A stretch of 64,000 bases of DNA from Morganella morganii_D (GTDB lineage Bacteria > Pseudomonadota > Gammaproteobacteria > Enterobacterales > Enterobacteriaceae), in NCBI GenBank assembly GCA_044772875.1, contig CP173058.1:2728001-2792000 (forward strand). Direction: 5' to 3'. A program made the translations under genes and the position numbers. This document shows positions 52,533 through 62,411 of this stretch, in pieces (within the stretch, counting starts at the first letter, position 1; each line of letters begins with the position of its first letter). Below the pieces are notes generated by a model. It had not been told where the DNA came from and did no database searches. It saw nothing but the letters and a program-made list of their open reading frames with translations.

Positions 52533-54908
52533 ATGATGGCAGGGCACAACGGTTCCCCCTCCCGTCAGGTGACAGCACCGGCGGAAGCCGGTTTTATTCT
52601 GACCCGTCACTGGTCTGATACCCCGCGCGGTATTGAGGTCAGTTACTGGCTGGCGACAGATAACGGTCCACGGTATGTTTCTGTTCCGCTGCAACAGGCT
52701 GTCGGTTTTGTCCCGCACCGGGAGCTTGCTGAAAGCCTCCCTTTCATTAATAACATCCCCGGTGCCACACTGACAGCACGCCCGCTGAAGGATTTTCATC
52801 AGGATGAAGTCAGCGCCGTTTACTGTCGCCAGTACCGTCAGTTACAGCTACTGGAAAAACAGCTTGGCGAACAGCATCTCCGTCTTTATGAGGCGGATAT
52901 CCGTCCGTGTGAACGCTATCTGATGGAGCGCTTTATCACCGCTGCTGTCTGGGTGCAGCCGCAGCCGGATGGTCATGTGCTGATGAAGCCGCATCCGGAT
53001 TACCGTCCTCAGCTGAAAATCGTTTCTCTGGATATCGAAACCACTGAATTCGGTGATCTTTACTCAATCGGACTCTCCGGTTGCGGGGCTGATACCGTCT
53101 TTATGCTCGGCCCGGGAAATGGTATACCGCTGACCAATCCGGATTTCACACTGGAATATGTGCCGCGCCGCCCTGATCTGCTTCACCGCCTGAATCAGTG
53201 GCTGGCAGAACATGATCCGGACATGATAATCGGCTGGAGCCTGATCCAGTTTGATCTGCGGATTTTGCAGCGTCATGCGGAAAAGTATCAGATCCCGCTG
53301 ATTTTCGGCCGCAACAATGCCCCGCTCTCCTGGCGGGAGCACGGCTTCAAACCCGGACAATTTTTTGCCGGTGCCCCCGGGCGGCTGATTATTGACGGTA
53401 TCGATGCTCTGAAAGCAGCCACCTGGCAATTTCCGTCCTTCAGTCTGGAATCAGTGTCTCAGGCTCTGCTCGGTGAAGGCAAAGACAGCGATTCACCGTA
53501 TGACCGCATGGATGAAATCAACCGTCGTTTCCGTGAGGATAAACCGGCGCTGGCACGGTATAATCTTCAGGACTGCCGCCTGGTCAGCCGGATTTTTGAA
53601 CACACCCATCTGACGGAGTTCCTGCTGGCACGTGCCGCCGTGACCGGTCTGGCACCGGATCGCATGGGTGGTTCGGTGGCCGCCTTTACCCATCTTTATC
53701 TGCCGCCGATGCACCGCAAAGGGTATGTCGCACCCGATCCCGGCGAAAAGCCCGGTGAACCGATTCCGGGCGGTTTTGTGATGGATTCCGCTCCGGGATT
53801 ATATGACTCTGTGGTGGTTCTGGACTTCAAAAGCCTGTATCCCTCCATTATCCGTACCTTTCTGATCGACCCGATTGGCATGGTGGAAGGTCTTTCCGCG
53901 CCGGAACAAGCTGTTCCCGGGTTTAAAGGCGCGTATTTTTCCAGGGAAACCAACTGCCTGCCGGATATCGTCAACCGCATCTGGCATGAGCGGGATATAG
54001 CAAAACTGGCAGGGGATAAGCCGCTGTCACAGGCACTGAAGATCATTATGAATGCCTTTTGCGGCGTACTGGGGGCTGCCGGGTGCCGTTTTTATGATCC
54101 GCGCCTGACCTCCTCCGTCACGATGCGCGGGCACGATATCATGCGCAAAACCCGTACCATTATTGAATCTCTGGGCTATCAGGTTATTTACGGCGACACA
54201 GATTCCACCTTTGTCTGGCTGAAAAGTGCTCACAGTGAAGCGGATGCGGAACGTATCGGGCGCTGGCTGGTGGATGAAGTGAATCAGTGGTGGCAGACGC
54301 ATTTGCAGGATGAATACGGGCTGACCTCCGCCCTGGAAATTGAGTACGAAACCCACTACCGCCGTTTTCTGATGCCGACTGTCCGCGGAACTGATCTCGG
54401 CAGCAAAAAACGGTATGCCGGGCTTGCCGGGGATAAACTGGTCTTTCGCGGACTGGAGACTGTCCGCAGTGACTGGACACCGCTGGCACAGCATTTCCAG
54501 CAAACCCTGTACCGGCTGATTTTCGATAAAATGCCGTATCAGCAATTTATCCGCGATTATGTCCGTGACACACTCGCCGGACGCTACGACGACCGGCTGG
54601 TTTACCGCAAGCGCCTGCGCCGCGCGCTGGCGGATTATCAGCGTAATGTACCGCCTCATGTCAAAGCAGCCAGAATGGCGGATGAGTATAATGTCCGCAT
54701 GAACCGGCCACCGCAGTACCAGCGCGGCGCCGGGATAAGCTATATTATTACCCGCTCCGGACCGCAGCCGCTGGAGATTCTGACGGCACCGCCGGACTAT
54801 GAGCATTACATTAATAAGCAACTGATGCCGATAGCCGATGCCATTTTGCCCTTCCTGGAGGATGACTTCACCACATTGTTAACCGGCCAATTATTGATGC
54901 CATTTTAA
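52533..54908 (+). CDS. polB: DNA polymerase II
   Basis: Pol II is a family B polymerase with 3'-5' proofreading, induced by DNA damage and used for restart and some translesion synthesis. The exonuclease motif gives D167 and E169 in SLDIETT; polymerase motif A is DFKSLYPSI near 430 and motif C is YGDTDS at 553-558. Of two adjacent ATG codons either may start; the product is 791 residues, close to E. coli. An SOS box precedes it. Confidence 0.97.
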   Translation: MMAGHNGSPSRQVTAPAEAGFILTRHWSDTPRGIEVSYWLATDNGPRYVSVPLQQAVGFVPHRELAESLPFINNIPGATLTARPLKDFHQDEVSAVYCRQYRQLQLLEKQLGEQHLRLYEADIRPCERYLMERFITAAVWVQPQPDGHVLMKPHPDYRPQLKIVSLDIETTEFGDLYSIGLSGCGADTVFMLGPGNGIPLTNPDFTLEYVPRRPDLLHRLNQWLAEHDPDMIIGWSLIQFDLRILQRHAEKYQIPLIFGRNNAPLSWREHGFKPGQFFAGAPGRLIIDGIDALKAATWQFPSFSLESVSQALLGEGKDSDSPYDRMDEINRRFREDKPALARYNLQDCRLVSRIFEHTHLTEFLLARAAVTGLAPDRMGGSVAAFTHLYLPPMHRKGYVAPDPGEKPGEPIPGGFVMDSAPGLYDSVVVLDFKSLYPSIIRTFLIDPIGMVEGLSAPEQAVPGFKGAYFSRETNCLPDIVNRIWHERDIAKLAGDKPLSQALKIIMNAFCGVLGAAGCRFYDPRLTSSVTMRGHDIMRKTRTIIESLGYQVIYGDTDSTFVWLKSAHSEADAERIGRWLVDEVNQWWQTHLQDEYGLTSALEIEYETHYRRFLMPTVRGTDLGSKKRYAGLAGDKLVFRGLETVRSDWTPLAQHFQQTLYRLIFDKMPYQQFIRDYVRDTLAGRYDDRLVYRKRLRRALADYQRNVPPHVKAARMADEYNVRMNRPPQYQRGAGISYIITRSGPQPLEILTAPPDYEHYINKQLMPIADAILPFLEDDFTTLLTGQLLMPF

Positions 54909-54973
54909 TTTTGCTATTTTACAGGTGACGATGCGGATCTTATGGATTAACATAGCGCCCCTTTACTGCTTTT

Positions 54974-55030
54974 AACACCGGAGCAGAGTGATGCAGCTGA
55001 TGCTGCTGTTCTGACTGACGGTGTTTTTTC
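54974..55030 (+). terminator. Structured terminator after polB
   Basis: AACACCG (54974-54980) pairs with CGGTGTT (55019-55025), followed by TTTT. The 38-base loop is itself self-complementary (GCAGC and GCTGC repeats), so the whole may fold as a branched hairpin. It lies 65 bases after polB and 90 before rapA. Confidence 0.55.
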
Positions 55031-55120
55031 CTGTGAATACAATGCCGTCTTTGTATCACCGGTAATGATATCCACAGCATTTGTCTAATTAGCCCTGAAT
55101 AACAGAATCGAGCCAAAAAT

Positions 55121-58027
55121 ATGCCGTTTACTCTTGGTCAACGCTGGATAAGCGATACTGAAAGCGAGCTGGGATTAGGTACAGTTGTATCTGTCGACGC
55201 CCGGATGATCACCCTTCTTTTCCCTGCTACCGGTGAAAACCGGCTCTATGCCGCAGCCGATGCCCCTATCACCCGTGTGATGTTCAACGAAGGGGATACC
55301 GTTACCAGTCACGAAGGCTGGCAGCTCAGTGTGACCGCCGTTGAAGAGAGCGACGGATTATTAACCTATATCGGACAGCGTACTGATACCGGTGAGGATA
55401 ATGTCCGCCTGCGCGAAGTGTTTCTCGACAGCAAACTGACATTCAATAAGCCTCAGGATCGCCTGTTTGCCGGTCAGATTGACCGCATGGATCGCTTTGC
55501 ACTGCGCTACCGTGCCCGCAAATTCCTGAGTGAAGAGTACCGCCGTGCCACAAGCGGCCTGCGCGGCATCCGTGCCAGTCTGATCCCGCATCAGCTGTTT
55601 ATCGCCAATGAAGTCGGTAAACGCCACGCGCCGCGTGTCCTGCTGGCGGATGAAGTAGGTCTGGGTAAAACCATTGAAGCAGGGATGATTATTCACCAGC
55701 AGTTAATGGCCGGACGCGCCGAGCGTGTTCTGGTTATCGTGCCGGAAAGCCTTCAGTACCAGTGGCTGGTGGAAATGCTGCGCCGCTTCAACCTGCGTTT
55801 TTCACTGTTCGATGACAGCCGTTATACCGAAGCTCAGCACGAGAGTGATAACCCGTTTGATACCGAGCAGCTGGTATTATGCTCGCTGGATTTCGTCCGC
55901 AAAAGCAAACCACGGTTTGAACATCTGGCTGAAGCCGGCTGGGATATGCTGGTGGTGGATGAAGCACACCATCTGGTCTGGAGTGAAGAAGCACCAAGCC
56001 GTGAGTATCAGGTCATTGAAACTCTGGCAGAAAGCATCCCGTCGGTACTGCTGCTCACCGCCACCCCGGAGCAGCTGGGAATGGAGAGCCATTTCGCACG
56101 TCTGCGCCTGCTGGATCCGAACCGTTTCCATGATTTTGAAACCTTTGTTGCCGAACAGCAGAAATATCAGCCGGTTGCCGATGCTGTTACCCTGTTGCTC
56201 GACCGCACGCCGCTGACCAAAGATCAGCAGAATGCTATTCATGACCTGATCACCGAACAGGATATTGAGCCGCTGCTGAAAGCCGCCAATACCGGCAGTG
56301 AAGACGGCGAAAATGCCCGCCGCGAGCTTATCAGCATGCTGATGGACAGACACGGCACCAGCCGTCTGCTGTTCCGTAACACCCGCAACGGTGTGAAGGG
56401 CTTCCCGCGCCGCGAACTGAAAGCGATTAAAATGCCGCTGCCGGCACAATATCAGACCGCAATTAAAGTTGCCGGGATCATGGGCAGCAAGAAAACCACC
56501 GAAATCAAAGCCCGTGAAATGCTCTATCCGGAACAGATTTATCAGGAATTTGAAGGTGAAAACGCCACCTGGTGGAACTTCGACCCGCGCGTTGAATGGC
56601 TGCTCGGCTTCCTGCTGGCAAACCGCAATGAAAAAGTGCTGGTGATTTGTGCCCAGGCCGCAACCGCCCTGCAACTGGAACAGGTATTGCGCGAACGCGA
56701 AGGTATCCATGCTGCGGTTTTCCATGAAAATATGTCCCTGCTGGAACGCGACCGGGCTGCCGCCTACTTTGCCTCCGAAGAGGAAGGTGCACAGGTACTG
56801 CTCTGTTCCGAAATCGGTTCTGAAGGTCGTAACTTCCAGTTTACCAACCAGCTGGTGATGTTCGATCTGCCGTTTAACCCGGATCTGCTTGAACAGCGTA
56901 TCGGGAGACTCGACCGTATCGGTCAGAAACGCGATATTCAGATTAGCATCCCGTATCTGGAAAATACCGCGCAAGCCGTGCTGCTGCGCTGGTTCCACGA
57001 AGGTCTGGAAGCTTTTGAATATACCTGTCCGACCGGCCGCACCATCTACGACCGCTATTACGACAGACTGATTAACCTGATGGCAAACCCGGCGGAGCTG
57101 AGTGGTTTTGATGAATTTATCGCCGGGTGCCGGAAGACCCATGATGCCCTGAAACAGCAGCTGGAGCAGGGTCGCGACCGTCTGCTGGAAATGCATTCCA
57201 ACGGCGGCGAAGCCGGTAATGAACTGGCCGCAGAAATTGCAGATCAGGATGAAGATACCGGGCTGGTCACTTTTGCCCTGAATCTGTTTGATATTGTCGG
57301 CATCAATCAGGATGACCGCAGCGATAACATGATCGCCCTGACACCTTCTGACCACATGCTGGTACCGGATTTTCCGGGCCTGCCGGAAGATGGCTGTACT
57401 ATCACCTTTAAACGTGAGCAGGCACTGTCCCGCGAGGATACTCAGTTTATCAGCTGGGAACACCCGATTATCCGTAACGGACTGGATCTGGTACTGTCCG
57501 GCGATACCGGCAGTTGTGCGGTCTCCGTGCTGAAAAATAAAGCCCTGCCGGTCGGCACACTGCTGACAGAACTGATTTATGTGGTGGAAGCACAGGCACC
57601 GAAGAATCTGCAACTGACCCGCTTCCTGCCGCCGACACCGGTACGTCTGCTGATGGACGTAAAAGGCAATAATCTGGCGTCTCAGGTAGAATTTGAGAGC
57701 TTTAACCGCCAGCTGAATGCGGTGAACCGCCATACCGGCAGTAAGTTTGTCAATGCGGTGCAAAATGAGGTGCATCAGGTTCTGCGTCTGTCTGAAGACG
57801 TTGTTGCCGGTCAGGCCCGGGAGCTGATTACCGCAGCGAAAGCGATGGCAGATCAGCACCTCACGCTGGAACACAATCGCCTGCTGGCACTGAAATCGGT
57901 TAACCCGAACATCCGTGATGATGAGCTTGATGCCATTGAAGAAGAACGCCGGCAGATCCTGTCACATCTGGATGATGCTAACTGGCGCCTTGATGCTATC
58001 CGCCTTATTGTCGTTTCGCATAAGTAA
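55121..58027 (+). CDS. rapA: RNA polymerase-associated SWI2/SNF2 ATPase
   Basis: RapA (HepA) binds RNA polymerase and frees it from post-termination complexes. At 968 residues it equals E. coli. N-terminal Tudor-like domains precede the Snf2 core, with Walker A LADEVGLGKT near 175-184 and the DEAH box VVDEAHHL near 281. The helicase C domain holds QRIGRLDRIGQKRDIQI. The polB-rapA-rluA order is conserved in E. coli. Confidence 0.98.
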   Translation: MPFTLGQRWISDTESELGLGTVVSVDARMITLLFPATGENRLYAAADAPITRVMFNEGDTVTSHEGWQLSVTAVEESDGLLTYIGQRTDTGEDNVRLREVFLDSKLTFNKPQDRLFAGQIDRMDRFALRYRARKFLSEEYRRATSGLRGIRASLIPHQLFIANEVGKRHAPRVLLADEVGLGKTIEAGMIIHQQLMAGRAERVLVIVPESLQYQWLVEMLRRFNLRFSLFDDSRYTEAQHESDNPFDTEQLVLCSLDFVRKSKPRFEHLAEAGWDMLVVDEAHHLVWSEEAPSREYQVIETLAESIPSVLLLTATPEQLGMESHFARLRLLDPNRFHDFETFVAEQQKYQPVADAVTLLLDRTPLTKDQQNAIHDLITEQDIEPLLKAANTGSEDGENARRELISMLMDRHGTSRLLFRNTRNGVKGFPRRELKAIKMPLPAQYQTAIKVAGIMGSKKTTEIKAREMLYPEQIYQEFEGENATWWNFDPRVEWLLGFLLANRNEKVLVICAQAATALQLEQVLREREGIHAAVFHENMSLLERDRAAAYFASEEEGAQVLLCSEIGSEGRNFQFTNQLVMFDLPFNPDLLEQRIGRLDRIGQKRDIQISIPYLENTAQAVLLRWFHEGLEAFEYTCPTGRTIYDRYYDRLINLMANPAELSGFDEFIAGCRKTHDALKQQLEQGRDRLLEMHSNGGEAGNELAAEIADQDEDTGLVTFALNLFDIVGINQDDRSDNMIALTPSDHMLVPDFPGLPEDGCTITFKREQALSREDTQFISWEHPIIRNGLDLVLSGDTGSCAVSVLKNKALPVGTLLTELIYVVEAQAPKNLQLTRFLPPTPVRLLMDVKGNNLASQVEFESFNRQLNAVNRHTGSKFVNAVQNEVHQVLRLSEDVVAGQARELITAAKAMADQHLTLEHNRLLALKSVNPNIRDDELDAIEEERRQILSHLDDANWRLDAIRLIVVSHK

Positions 58028-58034
58028 CCTGTAT

Positions 58035-58057
58035 CCCGGCAGAGATTGTCTGCCGGG
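58035..58057 (+). terminator. Hairpin between rapA and rluA
   Basis: A perfect 9-bp stem (CCCGGCAGA / TCTGCCGGG) with a 5-base loop is followed by TCTCTGATTT rather than a clean U-run. Termination is probably partial and rluA may be partly read through from rapA. Confidence 0.45.
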
Positions 58058-58077
58058 TCTCTGATTTGGTGATCCCC

Positions 58078-58734
58078 ATGCTAATGGAACCCTATAATCC
58101 TCCCGCCGATCCCTGGCTGAATATCCTCTGGCAGGATGAAAGTATCATGGTGGTGAATAAACCAAGCGGGCTGCTTTCCGTTCCCGGCCGTGCGCCGGAA
58201 CATAAAGACAGTGTGATGACACGCATTCAGCGTGATTATCCTTCCGCCGAATCTGTTCATCGCCTGGATATGGCCACCAGCGGCATTATTGTGGTTGCAC
58301 TGACCAAAGCTGCCGAGCGGGAACTTAAACGGCAGTTCCGCGAACGGGAACCGAAAAAAACCTATGTTGCCCGTGTATGGGGACGAGTGGAGCCGGAAAC
58401 CGGCATGGTGGATTTACCGCTGATTTGTGACTGGCCGAACCGGCCGAAACAAAAAGTGTGTTTTGAAACCGGCAAACCGGCCCGGACAGGTTATGAAGTG
58501 CTGGAATATGAGGAAAATGCCACCCGGGTGAGACTGTTTCCGGTCACCGGACGCTCGCATCAGTTGCGGGTACATATGCTGGCGCTGGGACACCCGATTT
58601 TAGGTGACCGCTTTTATGCGCATGATGAGGCAAGAACCGCAGCGCCCCGGCTGCAGCTTCATGCGGAGGCGCTGTCTGTCACACATCCGGCAAACGGCAT
58701 ACCGATGCATTTTACTTGTAAATCAGATTTTTAG
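58078..58734 (+). CDS. rluA: Dual-specificity rRNA/tRNA pseudouridine synthase RluA
   Basis: RluA makes pseudouridine 746 in 23S rRNA and 32 in several tRNAs. The catalytic residue is D64 in HRLDMATSG, with VVNKPSGLLSVPGR before and PVTGRSHQLRVHMLALGHPILGD after. The ATG at 58078 gives MLMEPYNPP, aligned with E. coli MGMENYNPP, 218 residues; ATG at 58084 is also possible. Its stop overlaps, on the opposite strand, the stop of the small ORF at 58731. Confidence 0.95.
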   Translation: MLMEPYNPPADPWLNILWQDESIMVVNKPSGLLSVPGRAPEHKDSVMTRIQRDYPSAESVHRLDMATSGIIVVALTKAAERELKRQFREREPKKTYVARVWGRVEPETGMVDLPLICDWPNRPKQKVCFETGKPARTGYEVLEYEENATRVRLFPVTGRSHQLRVHMLALGHPILGDRFYAHDEARTAAPRLQLHAEALSVTHPANGIPMHFTCKSDF

Positions 58735-58823
58735 TGGATTAACACGGTCACCGAATTCATTGAGGCAAGAATCAGGCAAAGTGCTAATCCCGCTACTCCG
58801 ATAAGAACACGGGCATTGGCCAT
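58731..58823 (-). CDS. Candidate 30-residue single-span membrane microprotein
   Basis: I do not recognise this ORF. Reading leftward from ATG at 58823 it encodes MANARVLIGVAGLALCLI then LASMNSVTVLIH and stops: one hydrophobic helix with a small positively charged N-terminus. AAGGA precedes the start by eight bases, a good ribosome binding site, and AT-rich sequence with possible -10 elements lies upstream. It lies between rluA (convergent, stops overlapping by a few bases) and djlA. The size and layout resemble known enteric small membrane proteins. Function unknown; expression is not shown. Confidence 0.5.
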   Translation of the reverse strand: MANARVLIGVAGLALCLILASMNSVTVLIH

Positions 58824-58970
58824 GGATCATATCCTTAACATATTTAATAAAATATTTACGTAAATTTTCAACTGCATTTATATTTTATAGCAATTATATG
58901 AAAAGAGTATGATCCGCCCTGCACTTTCCCGGCAACACGTTTTACACCTTAAAAACGGAATTAAACCAGA

Positions 58971-59792
58971 TTATTTAAAGCCTTTCTCTTTTTTAATGAG
59001 ATCATATGCTGCCTGGATAGATTGCGCTTTCTCTTTCGCCAGCTCCATCATTTCCGGCGGTAACCCTTTTGCCACCAGTTTATCCGGATGATGTTCACTC
59101 ATCAGCTTACGGTAGGCGCGTTTGATAACAGTGCTGTCGTCACTTTCTTTCACGCCCAGCACCCGGTAAGCTGCGGCAAGGTCAGCGGTCTGATCACGAT
59201 AGTAGCCCTGCTGAGACTGCTGCTGCCAATGACCGCTCTGTGCTCCGCCATGCATCTGCGCCTGCATCATCGCCAGTACATTTTCAAACTGATGACGCGG
59301 GATCCCCAGCTCTTCGGCGATCACCAGAAGTACCTGCCTCTCGTTCGGATGCAGTTCCCCGTCACCGAACGCCGCCTGAATCTGGATCTCCAGAAACATG
59401 CGCAGTAAATCCGCCCGTCCGTAGCAGGCCCGCCGTAACTGGCGCAATGCATCACGCAGCGGGAAACCGGCAGCTTTACCTTCGCGGAACGCATTCTGTG
59501 CCTGTGTCCGCGCACTGCCGTGCAGTTGCATACGATCCATCAGGGCGGTGGCCAGATAGATGTCAGATTCCGTTACCCGGCCTTTTGATTTGGTCAGATG
59601 CCCCAGAATCTGAAAGGTAGTGCTGAAAAAAAGTGCCTGTCTGGACTGATTGTTGCTGAATGAACCACCCAATTGCTGACTGCGGACTTTATCAATCGCA
59701 TGACCAATAAGAAAGCCGAGAAAAATACCCCAAAAACCGGCCCCGGATGCCATGCCTAATAAAATTCCGATGATTTTTCCCAAATAGTGCAT
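58971..59792 (-). CDS. djlA: Membrane-anchored DnaJ-like co-chaperone DjlA
   Basis: DjlA is a type III inner membrane co-chaperone of DnaK that in E. coli influences the Rcs capsule pathway. A glycine-rich transmembrane dimerisation segment spans about 6-30 (IIGILLGMASGAGFWGIFLG). A TerB-like helical domain fills the middle and the C-terminal J domain has the HPD tripeptide in LMSEHHPDKL. The 273 residues agree with E. coli. It is divergent from lptD. Confidence 0.96.
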   Translation of the reverse strand: MHYLGKIIGILLGMASGAGFWGIFLGFLIGHAIDKVRSQQLGGSFSNNQSRQALFFSTTFQILGHLTKSKGRVTESDIYLATALMDRMQLHGSARTQAQNAFREGKAAGFPLRDALRQLRRACYGRADLLRMFLEIQIQAAFGDGELHPNERQVLLVIAEELGIPRHQFENVLAMMQAQMHGGAQSGHWQQQSQQGYYRDQTADLAAAYRVLGVKESDDSTVIKRAYRKLMSEHHPDKLVAKGLPPEMMELAKEKAQSIQAAYDLIKKEKGFK

Positions 59793-59877
59793 ATACTCCT
59801 CAATTCAACAATGCCCTTGGCGCAATTTTGCATTATCATACTACCCATTCTGTACGATGCCTAACGCCATTTGGATA

Positions 59878-59894
59878 CGTGAACGTGTTTCACG
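59878..59894 (+). promoter_or_regulatory. Perfect 6-bp inverted repeat before lptD
   Basis: CGTGAA and TTCACG flank five bases, about 78 bases before the lptD start codon, upstream of an AT-rich stretch (GTAAATTAG) that could hold a -10. It may be an operator or a small hairpin. No regulator is assigned. Confidence 0.35.
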
Positions 59895-59971
59895 CATGCT
59901 CTTTTTTCGTGTAAATTAGGCTTTTGGCGTTCGGGCAATGTGCTACCGAGGACGGAATTGCAGACATACTT

Positions 59972-62341
59972 ATGAAGAAGAGTTATCCAACCCTGCTGGC
60001 CACCATTATCTGGGCAGCGCTATACAGTCAGGCTGCACAAGCCACCACACTTGCCGAGCAGTGTATGCTGGGTGTTCCGGTGTATGATGAGCCGGTTGTT
60101 GACGGGAAACCCGGTGATTTTCCTGTCAATATCACCGCAGAAGGTATGTCAGGCGAATATCCGCGCGCGGTAAAATATGCCGGTGGTGTGGATATCCGCT
60201 CAGGTAACCAGAATCTGAAAGCGGATGAAGTGGAAGTTATTCAGAGCGGTGAAGAAACCGATCCTGTGCGTATTGCAACAGCAACAGGTGATGTCCGCTA
60301 TTCTGATCCGCAAATCCGTCTGAAAGGCCCGAAAGCCTGGCTGAATCTCAATAACAATGATGCCGATGTTGAGAAAGGCGATTACCAGATGGTCGGCCGC
60401 CAAGGGCGCGGTGATGCCGACAAAATGAAGCTTCGCGGCGAAAACCGTTATACCATTCTCGAAAACGGGGTCTTTACTTCCTGTCTGCCGGGCAATGACA
60501 GCTGGAGCGTCAAAGGTTCAGAAGTCATTATTGACCGGGATGAACAGGTTGCGGAAATCTGGAATGCCCGCTTCCGTGTCGCCAATATCCCGGTATTCTA
60601 CAGTCCGTATCTCCAGTTACCGATCGGTGATAAACGCCGCTCCGGTTTTCTGATCCCGAATGGCAGCTATTCCAAATCTTCCGGCCTGGAATTTACCCTG
60701 CCGTATTACTGGAATATTGCCCCGAATTATGATGCCACTATCACGCCGCACTATTTCAGTAAACGCGGCCTGAAAATGGACAATGAGTTCCGTTACCTGA
60801 CACAGTTCGGTACAGGAACACTGGCATTTGATTTCCTGCTTGATGATGCGCAATACAAAAAAGACAAAGAAGCTGCCGGTAACGCAGAGTGGGCAAAACG
60901 TGACTCGAATGACCGCTGGTTATTCTACTGGGGTCACAGCGGATCATTTGCACAGGACTGGTGGTTCGCCTCTGACTACACCAAAGTCAGTGATTCTCGC
61001 TATTTTACTGATTTCACATCAGCTTACGGTAACTCCACTGATGGCTATGCCACTCAGAAACTGGCCGTTGGTATCCGTAAATCAAACTGGAACGCCACCG
61101 TTACCGCTAAACAGTTCCAGATCCTGACCAACAATGACAACGCGACATCCTACCGCGCTGAACCGCAGTTGGATCTCAACTATTACAAAAACGATTTGGG
61201 TGTGTTTGATTTCCGTACCTACGGTCAGGTCGCCCGCTTTACCAGTGTAGGTAAAAATCATCCGGATGCCACCCGTATTCATGCGGAACCAACCATCAGT
61301 ATGCCGCTTTCTAACGGCTGGGCCAGCTTCAGCACCGAAGCAAAACTGATGGCAACTCATTATGATCAGGATATTCCTGAAGCACTGAATAACACCGAAC
61401 TGGAAAAAAATGTGACCCGGGTGCTGCCGCAGTTTAAAGCTGATGCGAAGATGGTCTTCGAACGGCCGATGTTCTTTAATGAGAACTTCACCCAGACATT
61501 AGAGCCGCGCGCACAGTACCTGTATGTCCCGTATAAAAACCAGGACAACATCAATAACTTCGACTCCACCCTGATGCAATCCAGCTACAGCGGTCTGTTC
61601 CGTGACCGTATGTACAGTGGTCTGGACCGTATTGCATCCGCCAACCAGGTAACCACCGGGCTGACCAGCCGGATTTATGATGATGAATTAGTTGAACGAT
61701 TTAACGTTTCTGTGGGTCAAATCTACTACTTTGAACGTCCGCGTACCGGTGACTCTCAAAACACGGTGGTGGATGAAAAAGATGAAACCGGCTCGATGGT
61801 CTGGGCAGGTGACTCCATGTGGCGTTATAACGACAACTGGGGCCTGAAAGGCGGTATTCAGTATGACCGCCGTCTGGGTAGTGTCTCCATGTCCAATGCC
61901 ACGCTGGAGTACCGCCGGGACGCTGAACGACTGATTCAGCTGAACTATCGGTATGTGGATCGGGACTATATTCAGGCGATGCGTCAGCATACCCAATATG
62001 GTGAAAAATATGTTTCACCACCGAATCAGCAAGGCATCTCTCAGGTCGGTATCGTGGCCAGCTGGCCGGTTGCAGAACGGTGGGCATTTGTCGGTCAGTA
62101 TTACTATGACACCAAAGAGAGCCAGCCGGCCAGCCAGTTAATCGGTCTGCAATACAATACCTGCTGCTGGGCGGCAAATGTCGGTTACGAGCGCAAGATT
62201 ATCGACTGGAAAAATGATGCCAGTGAATACGACAATAAACTGACGTTTAATATCGAATTACGCGGCATGAGCAGCAATTACAGTCTGGGCAGCCAGAAAA
62301 TGCTTGAGCGCGGTATTCTGCCGTATGTTCCGGCATTTTAA
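59972..62341 (+). CDS. lptD: LPS-assembly outer membrane protein LptD
   Basis: LptD, with the lipoprotein LptE, inserts lipopolysaccharide in the outer leaflet of the outer membrane. The start at 59972 gives a signal peptide (about 1-24), then C31 in AEQCMLG, an N-terminal jellyroll, C in TSCLPGN, and the 26-strand barrel ending with the CC pair in YNTCCWAA: the four cysteines that must form the two interdomain disulfides. The 789 residues match E. coli. An in-frame upstream extension is rejected. Confidence 0.97.
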   Translation: MKKSYPTLLATIIWAALYSQAAQATTLAEQCMLGVPVYDEPVVDGKPGDFPVNITAEGMSGEYPRAVKYAGGVDIRSGNQNLKADEVEVIQSGEETDPVRIATATGDVRYSDPQIRLKGPKAWLNLNNNDADVEKGDYQMVGRQGRGDADKMKLRGENRYTILENGVFTSCLPGNDSWSVKGSEVIIDRDEQVAEIWNARFRVANIPVFYSPYLQLPIGDKRRSGFLIPNGSYSKSSGLEFTLPYYWNIAPNYDATITPHYFSKRGLKMDNEFRYLTQFGTGTLAFDFLLDDAQYKKDKEAAGNAEWAKRDSNDRWLFYWGHSGSFAQDWWFASDYTKVSDSRYFTDFTSAYGNSTDGYATQKLAVGIRKSNWNATVTAKQFQILTNNDNATSYRAEPQLDLNYYKNDLGVFDFRTYGQVARFTSVGKNHPDATRIHAEPTISMPLSNGWASFSTEAKLMATHYDQDIPEALNNTELEKNVTRVLPQFKADAKMVFERPMFFNENFTQTLEPRAQYLYVPYKNQDNINNFDSTLMQSSYSGLFRDRMYSGLDRIASANQVTTGLTSRIYDDELVERFNVSVGQIYYFERPRTGDSQNTVVDEKDETGSMVWAGDSMWRYNDNWGLKGGIQYDRRLGSVSMSNATLEYRRDAERLIQLNYRYVDRDYIQAMRQHTQYGEKYVSPPNQQGISQVGIVASWPVAERWAFVGQYYYDTKESQPASQLIGLQYNTCCWAANVGYERKIIDWKNDASEYDNKLTFNIELRGMSSNYSLGSQKMLERGILPYVPAF

Positions 62342-62411
62342 CCGCCTGAGCTGACACAATTTTCACATGCCGTACCGGCGGTACGGCGATACGAAACATG
62401 ATGGGATAATT

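Noticed and set aside
55877..57874. 665-codon ORF antisense to rapA
   Set aside because: It is a GC-driven open frame opposite a conserved gene. The protein is Gln/Phe/Arg-rich without domains.
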